The position numbers were made by a program, and so were the translations under genes. A stretch of 64,000 nt of DNA from Salvia splendens. Taxonomy: Eukaryota > Streptophyta > Magnoliopsida > Lamiales > Lamiaceae. Position 1 is the stretch's first letter. Each line of letters opens with the position of its first letter. Below are positions 22,334 through 34,680 of the stretch, piece after piece. The notes under the pieces are model-generated. The model did no database searches, had not been told where the DNA came from, and worked only from the letters and a program-made list of their open reading frames with translations. Location: NCBI RefSeq assembly GCF_004379255.2, contig NC_056037.1, forward strand, positions 11,914,902 through 11,978,901. The letters run 5' to 3'.

Positions 22334-22567
22334 TGTTGGAAGGAGAAGATTACAAAGAATCACAAGGCTGATTTTCCTACAATCACAATTAATAGGAGAT
22401 TAGCAATTGATTCTTACCATGTATATAGAATTAGGGTTAGAGTAGAAGATCTTACCTTAATTGTATTCCTTTGTAAAGCCTATAAGATAGGCGTGTATAC
22501 TGCCCATATGATTTGAGATAGTGAATAAAATTATTCCCCAAATTCGATTCCTGAACCTATTTTATCA
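22334..22567 (+). repeat. Ty1/copia LTR
   Basis: 234 bp beginning TGTTGGAAGG and ending TTTATCA, directly after a purine tract and directly before TGGTATCAGAGC. Terminal TG...CA is intact. Confidence 0.8.
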
Positions 22568-22784
22568 TGGTATCAGAGCGGGTCGCCGACTGTGGGTCAT
22601 ATTTAACTGATCCAGCAGTATATCTGGGCTGAAATCGAAAAAAATGACTGACCCAGCAGTATAACTGGGCTGAAAATTTGGGCCAAGTGGTCCCAACCGA
22701 TCGAAAAAAATTGGACCGATTGTCCAATCGATTAGAAAAAAGTCCAACCCCTCCAAGATTCACCTTGAAGGGTTTGAGGGAGGG
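22568..22784 (+). mobile_element. Primer-binding site and short internal region of a second retroelement
   Basis: Starts with TGGTATCAGAGC (22568-22579), the standard initiator-tRNA(Met)-complementary primer site of plant copia and TRIM elements. The following 200 bp contain two imperfect direct copies of a CCAGCAGTATA(T)CTGGGCTGAAA block but no coding. It ends in a purine-rich tract (GAAGGGTTTGAGGGAGGG) before the LTR at 22785. It may be a TRIM-like core or a strongly deleted second copia copy. Confidence 0.6.
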
Positions 22785-22912
22785 TGTTGGCAATTGAAAC
22801 TAAAAATATAACATATAACTGTCCCACATCGGTGTCAAGAGAAAACTGAAACTAGTATATAAGTCTCATGGGCCCCTCCTCCTATCACCAATTGGTTTTA
22901 GGATGGAACCCA
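22785..22912 (+). repeat. Short TRIM-like LTR
   Basis: 128 bp from TGTTGGCAATTGAAAC to GGATGGAACCCA with TG...CA ends, preceded by a purine tract and followed by TGG. Contains CCCACATCGGTG and TATATAAGTC, common in short plant LTRs. Its sequence differs from the LTR at 22334-22567 apart from the opening TGTTGG. Confidence 0.5.
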
Positions 22913-23642
22913 TGGATTTCTATCAGTTCCCATAGTAGCCATACTATTAGTTTGAACGTAGTAACAATGGTTCCTAATTGTAATTTACAGCTGGACCAAA
23001 GTTGAAAATTTCATTGTTATTAATTAGTAGTAGTGGGTAAATCACAAATTTGACTTTCTCCGAGTAATTATCCGAGCCTTGGGATATTTGGCATATAAAA
23101 AATTTAGGTTTTCATGTTCTTATTAAATGTCAACTTTGAACGTGGAATTGACTTTTGCTTAATGTTATCTTTTGTCAACGAAGTGGTGGGCTATGCAGTC
23201 ATTTTCTATAATTAATCAGTAAAGATTATACGCCTCATTTATTTCTTGGTGGCTGTTAGGCACCTTAATTACTAATAACTACTTGTTCACCGTCTTCATT
23301 AAATCCTGGTTTAAAGTATCTATATTTAAATACACCAGCTTCGATCAATTATTTTGAGTGATAATATAAGTAATTTAAAATAATTTTTGACCATTTTATC
23401 CATTACATACATGATCTTATACTTATTTTATTGTATAAGTCTGTATTTATCCTCAGTTATTTGTTGTTGTAAGTATATGAAATCGACTTAAATGGAGGTG
23501 AGTGAGGCAAAGTGATTTATCATTTATTAGAATCAAACATAAAGATCCAGAACACTACTCCTACACATGGACAACATACATGTGCCCCATATCCACAAGG
23601 AGAGATGCTTCTTTATTGTCACAAAATTCCACAGGTTCACAT
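22913..23642. other. Intergenic region
   Basis: No gene or transposon end recognised. Lies downstream of the minus-strand 11S globulin gene and should hold its 3' UTR near 23500-23642. Confidence 0.4.
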
Positions 23643-25262
23643 TTATGCATCTCTCTGCGACGGGCTGAAGAGAGTGGACTCTTCCCTCCCGAACTTCAAG
23701 CTCCTAGCTTCATCTCGGGAGATGCCGAAGGCGTTCATGAGAACTTCATTAGGCATGGCCCGGATGGCGGACAGGCGGCCGGCGAGTTGGGCGTTCATGG
23801 CGTTGTCGTTGGTCTTGAAGGTGATCCACTCGAATCCGTTCTGGCTGGCCTTCTTCACCACAACGAAGTTCTGTGGGACTATCAGAAGCTGCCCCTCCTT
23901 CACCTCTCCGTCGAAAACCGATCTTCCTTGGGTTCCCACCACTTGAATCCTCGCACTTCCATTGGTCACGTACAGGGCGGAGTGGGCGTTTGTGGTCCAT
24001 TGTGGCGCCACAATAGCATTCTGTTGTTTAATTAATAAATTAGGAATGTGTTCCAAGATTATGAAGGGTTAATATAATAACCTTGTAGAGGATTCCTCTT
24101 TGAGCGCTGAGCTGCAAGTAGTTGAGGATGGGGAGAGACTGGCTGTTGACGTTGCTGATGCGGCCGCCGCGGGGGTTGTAGAGGTCGGCGCTGGTGGGGT
24201 GATCGAGGTTCTTCTTGATTTTGTATGAGCAGAAGGTCTCCTCCAACCCATTGTAGGGTCTTCCTCGCCTTTGCGAATGCTCCTCTTCGCTCTCATACTC
24301 GGGCAGAACCATCCTCATCTTCTCCGCTCGGACAATGATGCCTCTTTCGTCTTCCTTGCCTTGCAGCCTCCTCATCAGCTCCGGCTCAGTTTTGAATGCG
24401 TCCGCCAGAAGCTGCTCGTCGAACCCGTAGAACATGTTTCTGTATTCTTTCCCTTGTTTCTGGCTCTCAGTGGATTGTGGGTTTCCAGCAAGCAAAAATT
24501 TCTGTACCAATTACATTTCCGAGTATCAATTTTACTGATTTTTCAAAATTTTCCAATGTGTCTTTAATTTTATATACTTACTCTGAATTTGAAGTCAAGC
24601 TGGTTGTTGTCATTGCCAATATCCAACATCGAGACGTACGTCAAGGGTGCGTCTCCGTCGTTGTAAACGAAGGTGGTGATGCCCTCGGGCAAGGCGATGA
24701 CGTCTCCGCGGCGGAACCTCCTGAGTTTCTGGTGGCGGTCGCCTCTCCGAACATCCTCTCCCTCCCGAGCGGAGTATCTCGAGCTTGATCCAGACTCCGA
24801 CTCATAAGTCTCAGCACATCCCGGAATCACGGTCCCCAAAATACCGCTGCCTACATTATTAGTAAATAGTAATTCAGAATCGAAAATTGAAAAATGTAGA
24901 AAGAAAAATATATGAGTGTGGTACGTACCTTCGACGATGAAGGTGAGTCGAGGGGCGTTGGTGTAGAAGGGCAGGACGAGACCCTTGGGCTGCACCTGGT
25001 GGCGCACGAATTCGATGCCGGCGCACTCGAATTCGGCGCTGGAAGTGTCCCAGTACTCGCTGAAGCCGGCCTCGGACTGGAATTTCAAGGTGGGTTCGCG
25101 GGCGGAGAGCTGCTGGATTTGGCATTGGGTCTTGGCTCGGAAGCGGTGCTGCTGCTGGCTCTGCATGCTCTGCCAGAACTGCTGCTGCTGTTGAGCAGAG
25201 CAGCAGCCATAGAGGAGGAACAGGAAGCTTAGGCAGAGAGAGAGCGAGAGAGCTTTACCCAT
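23643..25262 (-). CDS. 11S globulin (legumin-type) seed storage protein, four exons
   Basis: A hexameric cupin storage protein made in the ER of developing seeds, cleaved in storage vacuoles. Exons on the minus strand: 25262-24929, 24850-24582, 24501-24082, 24020-23643, summing to 1401 nt (466 aa). ATG 25262 (MGKALSLSLCLSFLF) gives a signal peptide ending near CCSAQ; a farther upstream ATG at 25355 lies at the TATA region and is unlikely. The Gln-rich acidic chain has Cys in TQCQIQQL and FECAGIEF (intrachain pair) and IPGCAETYE (interchain). The vacuolar cleavage point is N-G in NGLEETFCS, whose Cys pairs with the acidic chain. Two cupin barrels are present (PFYTNAPRLTFIVEG and TNAHSALYVTNGSARIQVVG). 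Three introns at the classic legumin positions. No lesion seen. Confidence 0.95.
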
Positions 25263-25345
25263 GGCTGTGCTGTGCTGTGTTGTGTTGTGTTGTGATGAGA
25301 GATTGGAAAGAGGTTGTTGGTTGTTGATGTGAAGAGGCGATGGGA

Positions 25346-25445
25346 ATTTATACAAGTAGGGACGAGGTGAGAGTCGACACGTTAAAAAAAATGGTGATAC
25401 ACTTGGCTGATGTAAGTGTGCATGTGTGTTTGTTTGTTATGCATG
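25346..25445 (-). promoter_or_regulatory. Seed-type promoter elements of the first 11S globulin gene
   Basis: Read on the minus strand: TATAAAT at 25346-25352, about 85 bp before the ATG; ACGTGTC (ABRE/G-box type) at 25376-25382; RY element CATGCAT at 25439-25445. RY plus ACGT elements are the established binding context for FUS3/ABI3-type and bZIP activators of storage genes. Confidence 0.65.
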
Positions 25446-26473
25446 TTTGGTGACGTTGTCCACTTTTGGGTAATGTGGCACTCATATCATATGCAGAGAC
25501 GGTGATACAATTTTCTTCTATCTTCCTTCATTTATAATCATTTACGTCCGCCATTTATAGTCTCATATTAACTTCGCAGAGGATTTAAGAAAAATTATTT
25601 TACTTTATAAATAAAATTAGGGAAATAGTAAGTTGACAGAATATAGACCTCACTTTTATATATTGATTTTATAATAGAATATGAGTATAATTATTTAATT
25701 AAATGGTGGGACTTGCTTACTTATAATTAAAAAATATGATAAATGAGGCTTTAAATTGTGGCTGCCCTAAAATGATTAAAATGAAACATTTTTTCATGAA
25801 TGGAGTGAAAAACTTTTTTAAACAATGCATTCTTCTTTCAATTTCATGAATGGAGATGAAGGTGAATTTTATGGCCAAACTTTCTCTCAAAATTTGCCGT
25901 CGGGTTCTTGGGAAATTGTTATCAGAATTGTTCCTTGTTAAAAATCTTCTTGGCAATAGTATTTGATTAGGTCTTTAGCGGAGCAATTTTTTTATACATG
26001 TGATAATTGAACTACTTTAATTAATAAAATATTATTAATTAAGCTAAACTTAATCACAAAGTATATGTAAATCATACTATTTGTAATAAGGATATTTTTG
26101 TCATTTTACATCCTATCCAATTTATAAAAACACTATCTTACTTTCAACCCGAAAATACTATCTCATGTTAACTATCTTGGTATTTTCTATCTGTACAATC
26201 AAACTAGGCCAAACTGTCGATAATTTAAATAAAATACATAATCAGACAATTGAACTTAATATTACATAAATTGTAATACTCTCGATTTTAAGAAATCTAA
26301 AGGAAAATGGTAAAAAATATAGTAGAATGTTGATCTACTTTTATACGTTAGTTTATGAAATAGTATAATACTATAGGTGTAAGAATTTAGTATAGTATAA
26401 GTCTACTATCTAATATACAAAAATGTAAGTGAAACTTTAAGTTGTAGACAATCCAAAATAAAAAATTGAGATA

Positions 26474-26652
26474 CTCCCTCCGTCCCGCACTATTCGCACT
26501 TTTCATTTTGGGTACGGAGATTAAGGAATGAGTGATAGACAAAGTCAATAATTACGGCTGTAGGTATAAATTGTTACTAAAAATGGAAAGAGTGCAAATA
26601 ACTTGGGACGCCCAGAAAGGAAATAAGTGCAAGTAGTGCGGGACGGAGGGAG
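26474..26652. mobile_element. Stowaway-type MITE
   Basis: 179 bp with near-perfect ends CTCCCTCCGTCCCGCACTA and the inverse TAGTGCGGGACGGAGGGAG, flanked by TA at 26472-26473 and 26653-26654. Confidence 0.88.
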
Positions 26653-27563
26653 TATTATTTGGTTTGTGAGTTGGAGCCCGTGTAACTTTTCAAGGCTCGA
26701 ACTGCGCAATTTCACTGTTTTCGAGGGTTATCACCCATATTACAATCGGCCAAATTTCCTCTGGTAAAACACTGTTTGAGCAAGTTTCCAAGCGATGCCC
26801 TTCTAATTTGGGTGAGAACACATAATTATGTGTTTCATTCTAAACTCTTTGCTCCCTTTCTATATCCCTCTGCAACTCCTATTTCAAATATGAGGGAGAC
26901 TCACTCCAGATTTAAGGTCATCGATTTGAGCATTAATTTGGGTCCGCCAATGCACCTCCCCTTTCACTACGTCTTTTTCAACTCGTGTTTCAGATCTGAG
27001 GGGTTCTTACTCCAAATTCAAGGTTGTCGATTTGGGCTTCGATTTAGATGGTGGTGCGACCGCCGTGGCCATCGTCACCTCCTTGGCCGCCGATTGGAAT
27101 CATGCCATCGGTTTTGGGGCTGTGGTGGTAGAACATCAATCTGAGATTAGCTTTTATTTACAAAGCTCCTCTTTTGAATAATGAAATATCGAAGTTCACT
27201 GTGTTTAATTGGGGATATTTTCTACTAGTTTATAATTCTAGGAAAAAAAGTATTGATCTTGCTTGTTTGTGGAACTAGCTCCACAATAGTTTATTTGATT
27301 TTGTTTTTTAATTTGGCTGACTTTGCTGTTAATGAATGACTAAATTAATAGATTGAAAATTACTATAATTCGCCTAAATTAAGAGATTGAAAATTTACTA
27401 TAATTCGCCTAGTAATCTACATAAATCAGAATTGATGACTAATCCTAATTAAGAAATTGAAAATTACTCTTAATTTGCCTCATGATTACAAATCAGGATG
27501 ACTAATATAATTTGAGAAATTGACAACTACATGTGTTTTGCACAATAATTTGCAAATCAAGTA

Positions 27564-28317
27564 CTCCCTCCGTCCCAAGTTACTTGAGTCATATCTTTTG
27601 GGCACGGAGATTAAGAAATAGATGATTAGTGTTTTAAGTGGTTGTCTAATTAAGTAGATTAGTTGATTAGATGTTTCAAATATAATATTGATTTAATTTC
27701 TATGCCCCGTTTTTGAAATCAGTGATTACAACTCAATTTATATTTGAACCAAAAGTTGAATCAAGTCTAATAAAGTTTCATTACTTGGCGGTGATACCAA
27801 AAATAGATTACAAATCCACCTTCCAAATTCTGTATATGGCGGCACAAATCCACCTCCCAAATTCTGTAAATGGCGGCAGAACCAAAAGAAAGAGCAAAAC
27901 AATTACAGACTTGGCGCCTAATTTAAGCATTTACTGCCTATAAATACATAATCTGAGAGTTTCACCTCTCAGCCATAGAGAGTCGCGAAGATGGATGTGA
28001 AAAATATGAGTTCACCTCTGCAATGTAGAGATTTTTAGCATAGATGAGGTGAAATTTAGGGATTCAATATTGGAATAGAGAGACAAACTGGAGAGATGAG
28101 TGAAGAGTGAGAAAGGAGGTGAAAAATGAATGTTACGGGTGAGTGGTGGGTGAGTGGTGGGTGGGTGAGATTAATTAGTTAATTACAATAAGGGCTAGAT
28201 TAATTAGAGCTAATTATTTATTAAAATTTTCTAATTTTTACCTAAAAAGGAAATGACTCAAGTAATTTGGGACAATCCAAAAAGGAATACGACTCAAGTA
28301 ACGTGGGACGGAGGGAG
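27564..28317. mobile_element. Long Stowaway/Mariner-type element (754 bp)
   Basis: Ends CTCCCTCCGTCCCAAGTTAC and the inverse GTAACGTGGGACGGAGGGAG, with TA flanks (27562-27563 and 28318-28319). It is three to four times longer than its neighbours. The inner sequence (about 27650-28240) has no transposase and includes two direct copies of 'ggcggcac/ggcggcag AAATCCACCTYCCAAATTCTG'-like sequence near 27835-27880. Possibly a composite or a carrier of captured DNA. Confidence 0.72.
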
Positions 28318-28482
28318 TAGTTAATTACTAAATTAATTTTTATAATAATTAGTCATATTTTTATTCTTACAAAAAAACATATAAATGTAAAAATAAAGGG
28401 TAATTTTGTCTTTTCAACTACTATTAAACACATATCTCGTGTTCCAAACAACATAAAAACCTTACTTTCTATACTATCTTAC

Positions 28483-28582
28483 ATTATCATTACTTTGGCC
28501 CGAAAACTTTATCTCATCATAACTATATGTAAATTATCATTACTTCGGCCCGAAAACTTTATCTCATCATAACTATATGTAA
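28483..28582. repeat. 50-bp tandem duplication
   Basis: Two adjacent 50-bp units (28483-28532 and 28533-28582) containing GGCCCGAAAACTTTATCTCA differ at only one base by eye. They are flanked by AT-rich sequence with no gene. Confidence 0.85.
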
Positions 28583-29098
28583 AATCAAACGGAAACGGTC
28601 CTTATAGTAATAGTAGTGATGACAATGATAGTAAGATTCGTGGTGTTTATTGATATTTACTTATTTTTTATTGTAAGATTTGAATTTTGATCTAAGATTT
28701 ATGGTAAATTATACGGAAATACGACAAAAAAAAAACTGTAGGACTTTGGATCTTAGGCCACCCGTTAAGGGATGGAGTAAAAAAACACAGTGAGGTTTAC
28801 GAGTAGTAATTTAAAGTGCGAATAGTAATTTAAAGTTAAAAGGACGGTTTAGTAACTAGCCTTATAATCTTATTCTATAGAGAAATAAAGGATTTCGTCG
28901 ACGTGTGTAGCAGAAAAATCCAAAAAGCAAAAGACAACAAAAAAACAAGAAATCTAATTTAAAAGGACCTCCTCAATTTTATTTATTCAAACAAAACGAT
29001 ACACATTCCATCCTCTCGTAGTATTCGCAGTATTGAGGTGAAGCCCTCATTATTTAAAAAGGCTACGTAATTTTGGTGGAATATCTAATTATGTTCGT

Positions 29099-30742
29099 TT
29101 ACATCATAGACTTGATGACATCCAACGCATAGTCAATCGGCCATGGGCGGCTTGGGTATCTCGATGAACGCCTGCTTGAAGTGGAGCTCAAGATCCTCGA
29201 TTCGTCTCTCTTATACTTCAAATTCTTGGCTTCCTCCCTCGAGATGTCGTACGCGTTCATGAGCACCTCCTCCGGCATCGCTCTGAGCGCCGAGAGGCGC
29301 CCGGCCAGCGGGTTTACGATGGCGTTGTCGTTGGTCTTGAAGGAGATCCACTCGAGTCCCTCCTCGTCGCTCGCCTTCTTTATCACCACGAAGTTTTGTG
29401 GCACTATGATCATCTGCCCCTCTCTCACCTCGCCGTCGAACACCGACTTCCCGTTGTGCCCCACCACTTGGAACTGGCCGCTCCCTCGCGTGATGTAGAT
29501 GGCCGAGTGGGCGTTCACATTCCAGTGTGGTGCCACTATAGCGTTCTGAATGAAAATATCATAGTTTAGTAATAGTAACCATTTATGAAATTACTAACAT
29601 GATTTGAAAGGAAGGTGTTTATTTACCCTGTGAAGGACACCTTTCTCGGCGCTAAGGCGGAGCCAGTTGAGGATGGGGAGTTTCTGGCTGTTGACGGTGC
29701 TGATGCGGCCGCCGCGGGGGTTGTATATATCGGCCAGCGATGGCTCATCCAGGTTGAGCCTCAGCTTGGCGCTGCACAAGGTTTCCTCGAATCCGTTGGA
29801 GATGCGTCGGCTCTCCCTCTCCTCTTCTTGCCCGGGGAACACAATGTTGAACTTGTCAGCTCGCACGATTTGGCCTCTGAAATCATCCTCGCTCTTCAGT
29901 TTCCTGGCTGTCTCTCTGTCCACGTTGAAAATCTCAGCAAGAAGCTCCTCCTCGAATGGGTAGAAAACGTTGTTTCTTTCGTTTTCGCTCTCCCCCCTTG
30001 GCCGGCTACGGTAGCTCTGCGAGCTTTGCGCTTCGCCACGTGGCTTTCCGGCTAAGAAGAAGTTCTGCATATTCGAAACCGGAAATTAAGTAATTTAAAT
30101 GTAGAAGCCAAACAGGAAAATTGGTACTCCACTGTTAACCAAACATACCCTGAATGTGTGATCGAGCTGGTTGATCTCACTGCCGGTGTCGAGCAATGCA
30201 ACGGTCTCAAGCCTCTCTTCTCCGTTGTTGTAAAACCAGAGAGTAATTCCGGCTGGCAAGGCTAGAACATCACCTTGCCTGAACTGGCGGACCTTCTGGT
30301 GACGGTCCACGAAGCTTCTGCTGCTCTGATAGTGCTCGCCTTGCGGCATCTCGGTCTCGAACGTCTCGGCGCACCCCGGAATCACTGCTCCGAGCAGCCC
30401 CTTTCCTCGGACGACGTAGAGGAGCTGAGGTGCATTGTTGTAGTGCGGCAGCAAGAGGCCTCTGGGCTCGATGTAGTTCCTGACGGCGGCGACTCCGGCG
30501 CACTCGAACTGCTGGTTGTTGCGGTCCCAGAACTCGGTCCGGCCGGCCTCGGAGTCGAACCGGAGGGTGGGCTCCTGGGCGGTGAGCCTCTCGACCCGGC
30601 AGTCGGTCCGGGCGCGGAGGCGGTGCTGCTGCGGCTGTCGCGGGCTCTGCCAAAGCGGGTCCTGCTGTTGCTGTGCGGAGGCGTTGAGGAGGAGAGCAGC
30701 GAAGAGGAAGGTGATGAGAGTGAGAGAGGAAGTGGAAGCCAT
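29099..30742 (-). CDS. 11S globulin (legumin-type) seed storage protein, three exons
   Basis: Second storage globulin, paralogous to the gene at 23643. Exons on the minus strand: 30742-30149, 30064-29627, 29545-29099, total 1479 nt (492 aa). Signal peptide MASTSSLTLITFLFAALLLN, then AQQQQDPLW. Acidic-chain Cys lie in TDCRVERL, FECAGVAAV and IPGCAETFE; the cleavage site is N-G in NGFEETLCS. Cupin 2 reads WNVNAHSAIYITRGSG. The frame runs straight through YVVRGKGLLGAVIPGC, where the first gene has its intron 1, so that intron is absent; the other two introns are at matching positions. The C-terminus is longer, with a Ser/Arg-rich tail and a DVIKSMM end. No lesion seen. Confidence 0.95.
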
Positions 30743-30792
30743 TGTTGTAGTGATCGGTGGATGAGATGTGAAGCGGAGAATAGATGAGGGAA

Positions 30793-30900
30793 ATTTATAG
30801 GGGTTTGTGGTTGGACACGTAAAAGATGGATGAGTGACATTTGGCTAGTGGAATTGTGCATGGAGTTTTGTTTGGTTATGAGATGAAAATTGCATGCATG
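30793..30900 (-). promoter_or_regulatory. Seed-type promoter elements of the second 11S globulin gene
   Basis: On the minus strand: TATAAAT at 30793-30799, ACGTGTC at 30814-30820, and RY element CATGCATG at 30893-30900. Order and spacing resemble the first globulin gene, and the intervening sequence (the 'cacttggct'/'catttggct' block) is also similar. A shared ancestral promoter retained after tandem duplication is likely. Confidence 0.65.
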
Positions 30901-31825
30901 AGGAATATGCCCAACGCCTTACACCTAATGCATATTTGGGTGGCTATGTGGCGATTCTGCTGCCAATCTGCATCCATACAATTTTATCCTACTGAATGCT
31001 ATGCTTAATTTATCTGAAATCCAAATTAAATGTTAGTTTTGTCAATTTACTTTATTCAGAAAACCGTTGTATTCAATAACCATGACAAGACTAAATAAGG
31101 ACTAGCTAAGTGGTCAAGACCGAAAGTAAAAGGTTTAAAAAGGAGTCAAGCTCACCGCCTGTGTTGCTTTCAGTTAGAGGTTAGCTCACTCGTAGGCAGC
31201 TTACCTAGGCCTTTTGATATTGGATACACAACAAATTATTACAGCTAGTTTGGCAATTCAAACAATTTTTTTAAAATTAAATTATTTGAGCTAAATTTCA
31301 ATTACTTTGAAAAACAATTATAGTCTTATATATACGTGAACAAAATAGAAAATACAGTCAAAATGCGCTAAGTTTGAGTTGACATATACTATATACGACG
31401 TGGCCACATGTGGTTTAGTGCAAAACGAACTTAATATATATTCTGGATCCGCTAGTCGGGTGGGGTTAATCGCATTATAATTTTATGTGACTATAAATTT
31501 TCAACTATAACCTCTAAATTTAGCAATCTATTCAAATGGGTCTACGGGTTTCGACTACATTTGCAAGAACTACCTCGAATCCATTTAATCCGATAAAATC
31601 ATCATTCTTCGTAAACTAATTAGATCAATATTCACAAGGTATCTAAATTTCTGCCAGTATAAATCATTCTCGTGCAAGAAAAAAATCACCATAACCACTC
31701 ATGTACAGATTTTTCATAACCAGTAAGTAGATCACATTATTCAAAGAACTACCTAATTTATTAATTTCACACAAATAACAAGGAATAAATCATCACTAAC
31801 TACTCCGAATGCAAAATATATAGCT
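30901..31825. other. Intergenic region
   Basis: AT-rich sequence between the second globulin gene and the GST cluster. A TTGAGTTGAC and simple runs are present, but no gene, RNA or transposon end was recognised. Confidence 0.4.
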
Positions 31826-32893
<1,068 letters not shown>

Positions 32894-33145
32894 TTTCATT
32901 ACTTTCTTTGATGTTCTTTGAATAGTATTTATAGTTGCCAGTTTTTGATTGATTTGTCAATCGTGGAAAATTCTATGAAGCGTCGGCGTGGGAAAGATGT
33001 TGATTTAATGAGATCATTGAGTATATTAATAATATTATCCACAAAGAAAGGTCGCAAATAGGTCTTGGTTAGTTGAAGTTTTTTGCTATAAAGTATTGTA
33101 GCCGTGCATATCACGGCTAGCATATTTTTAAATGTATATATGTTA

Positions 33146-33397
33146 CTCCCTCCCTCCCCAAATTTTGTCACAATTTAACCGGGCACGACTTTTAAGAAAT
33201 GCAATGGAAAGTGGGTTGAAAATTTAGTAGAATGTGAGTCATACTTTTAAAGTATTAGTTTTATAATAAAACGTGAGTGAGAATACGTTAGTGGGATGTG
33301 CGGTCCACTACCAAAAATGTTAAAAAGTGAAATGTGACAAATTTTGTGGGACAGACGAAAATGGAAATATGTGACAAAATTTCAGGGACGGAGGGAG
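33146..33397. mobile_element. Stowaway-type MITE
   Basis: 252 bp between CTCCCTCCCTCCCCAAATTT and the inverse AAATTTCAGGGACGGAGGGAG (20 of these bases are terminal), with TA at both flanks. The internal TGTCAC/GTGACA pair is also inverted. Confidence 0.85.
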
Positions 33398-33486
33398 TAA
33401 TTTTTAATTTGGGAATATTGATTGTGTAGTAAATAAAATGCAAATTATTATTTGCCTTATAGGGATGAGATATTCAGTTTTTAATT

Positions 33487-33680
33487 TGCTTCCCCTTTGT
33501 GGCTCCCAAACTCCTCTCGGGAAATAGTTGTGGAGCTTTCTCCTCTCTTAATGTGTGAAACAAACTTAAACATATCAAAAAATTGATCAGGAAATCTCTA
33601 ATATAATGTGCTGCCAGTGTAAAGGCTGTGTTTATTGGATAGAGTTGGTGTGTTCATTTATGTATTTTAGAAAATTAGTA
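33487..33680 (+). pseudogene. 3' tail relic of a tau-class GST gene
   Basis: CCCCTTTGTGGCTCCCAAAC and the following 80 bases match the last coding bases and 3' UTR of the plus-strand GSTU ending at 48907 (compare 48846-48935), with single-base changes and an in-frame TAG. A further match is TTCATTTATGTATTTTAGAA at about 33653, as at 48951. The rest of that GST copy is missing. It shows that another plus-strand GSTU once lay here. Confidence 0.75.
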
Positions 33681-34680
33681 CTTTTAGTCACATTGGGACA
33701 GATCTTCATTAATTCACCATATCACATTTTCTCTTTTATGAATAAACCCATCTTCGCAAACTAGTGTCTTTGAATCGGGCAAATGGATTTTCTTTAGCTC
33801 TCTCTCTTATACCATCTCTAATCATACTCCAAAAATGAGTTTTGGTGTAGAAATCTTCTCTAATCATACACCAGACGCAAACCCATTTTTGGTGTTTTTT
33901 GTGAAACAACACCAAATATGGTGTTACTACAAAAATTTTGTGAGACAAAAACTTAAAAATGGTGTAAATTTTAAATTTGATGTAAATGGTTGGAGTAAAA
34001 TTAATTTTTGGTGTGACGTATATTCAAAAATGGATTTGAGTTTAGTATAAATGATTGAAGATGGTCTTATAAAGCATATATAGGCAAAATTTAACCAGAG
34101 AAAAAGGACGGGACTGTTTCTCTTCCTCTTATAACACAATTCGTAAAGTTTATGAATTTATCGACTATTTTTAAAATTAATTAGAAAAATGGCGTAAGTT
34201 GGTGAGCAAAATTTAACCAGAGAAGAAGGATTGGACTGAAAAATTACACAATTCATTCCAATTTGTGTATTAATTGTCTATTTTTAAAGTTCAACAGAAA
34301 AATGGCATAAGTTGGTGACTAGTATCCCTTTAATCAATTAAAAATTCCTTTTTAATTAGCTTTTTTTTTCAATTAGTTTTTTTTTTGTTTTTCAGTCTAC
34401 CAGCCTCCATGTGAATTTGACATCTCATGTCATCCTAGACTTTGTTCTCTTTTCCATAAAAATACATTTTGAAATGACATATATTTTAATGCACAATTAG
34501 TAAAATAAGATAGAAATAGAAAGAAAAAATGAGTAGAGTATTATTAACGGAGAATGTATATGTTTGCGTCGAACGCATGGAGCAGTATTTGTAGTATCTT
34601 TATCACTTATTTATGGATATGTGCACTTACTTTAAGAGGTTGTTCGGTTTGTAAGATTATATATGATGATTAAATATGTA

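Larger units (their letters stand above)
18012..22567 (+). mobile_element. Ty1/copia LTR retrotransposon, 5'-truncated and defective
   Basis: Contains gag-pol remains (18012-22321), a polypurine tract (GAGGGGTAG just before 22334) and a 234-bp LTR (22334-22567). No matching 5' LTR or primer-binding site was found before 18012, and gag starts mid-domain, so the 5' part is missing. Unusually, the LTR is followed at once by a primer-binding site rather than by a target duplication. Confidence 0.85.
25446..29098. other. Intergenic region between the two 11S globulin genes
   Basis: 3.6 kb without a supported gene. Holds MITEs at 26474-26652 and 27564-28317. There are three imperfect copies of an AGATTGAAAATTACTATAATTCGCCT-type block (given here in two parts: AGATTGAAAATTACT, ATAATTCGCCT) between about 27346 and 27490, and a 50-bp tandem duplication at 28483-28582. 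An open frame at 26776-27144 has no recognisable domain. Confidence 0.45.

Noticed and set aside
24570..25355. Upstream ATG (25355) as the start of the first 11S globulin
   Set aside because: It lies at the TATA region and would add 31 residues in front of a clean signal peptide starting at 25262.
26776..27144. 122-aa open frame between the globulin genes
   Set aside because: No domain or homology recognised; composition looks like non-coding or decayed sequence.
29615..30787. Long plus-strand open frames across the second 11S globulin
   Set aside because: They are GC-rich antisense shadows of real exons with no domain content.
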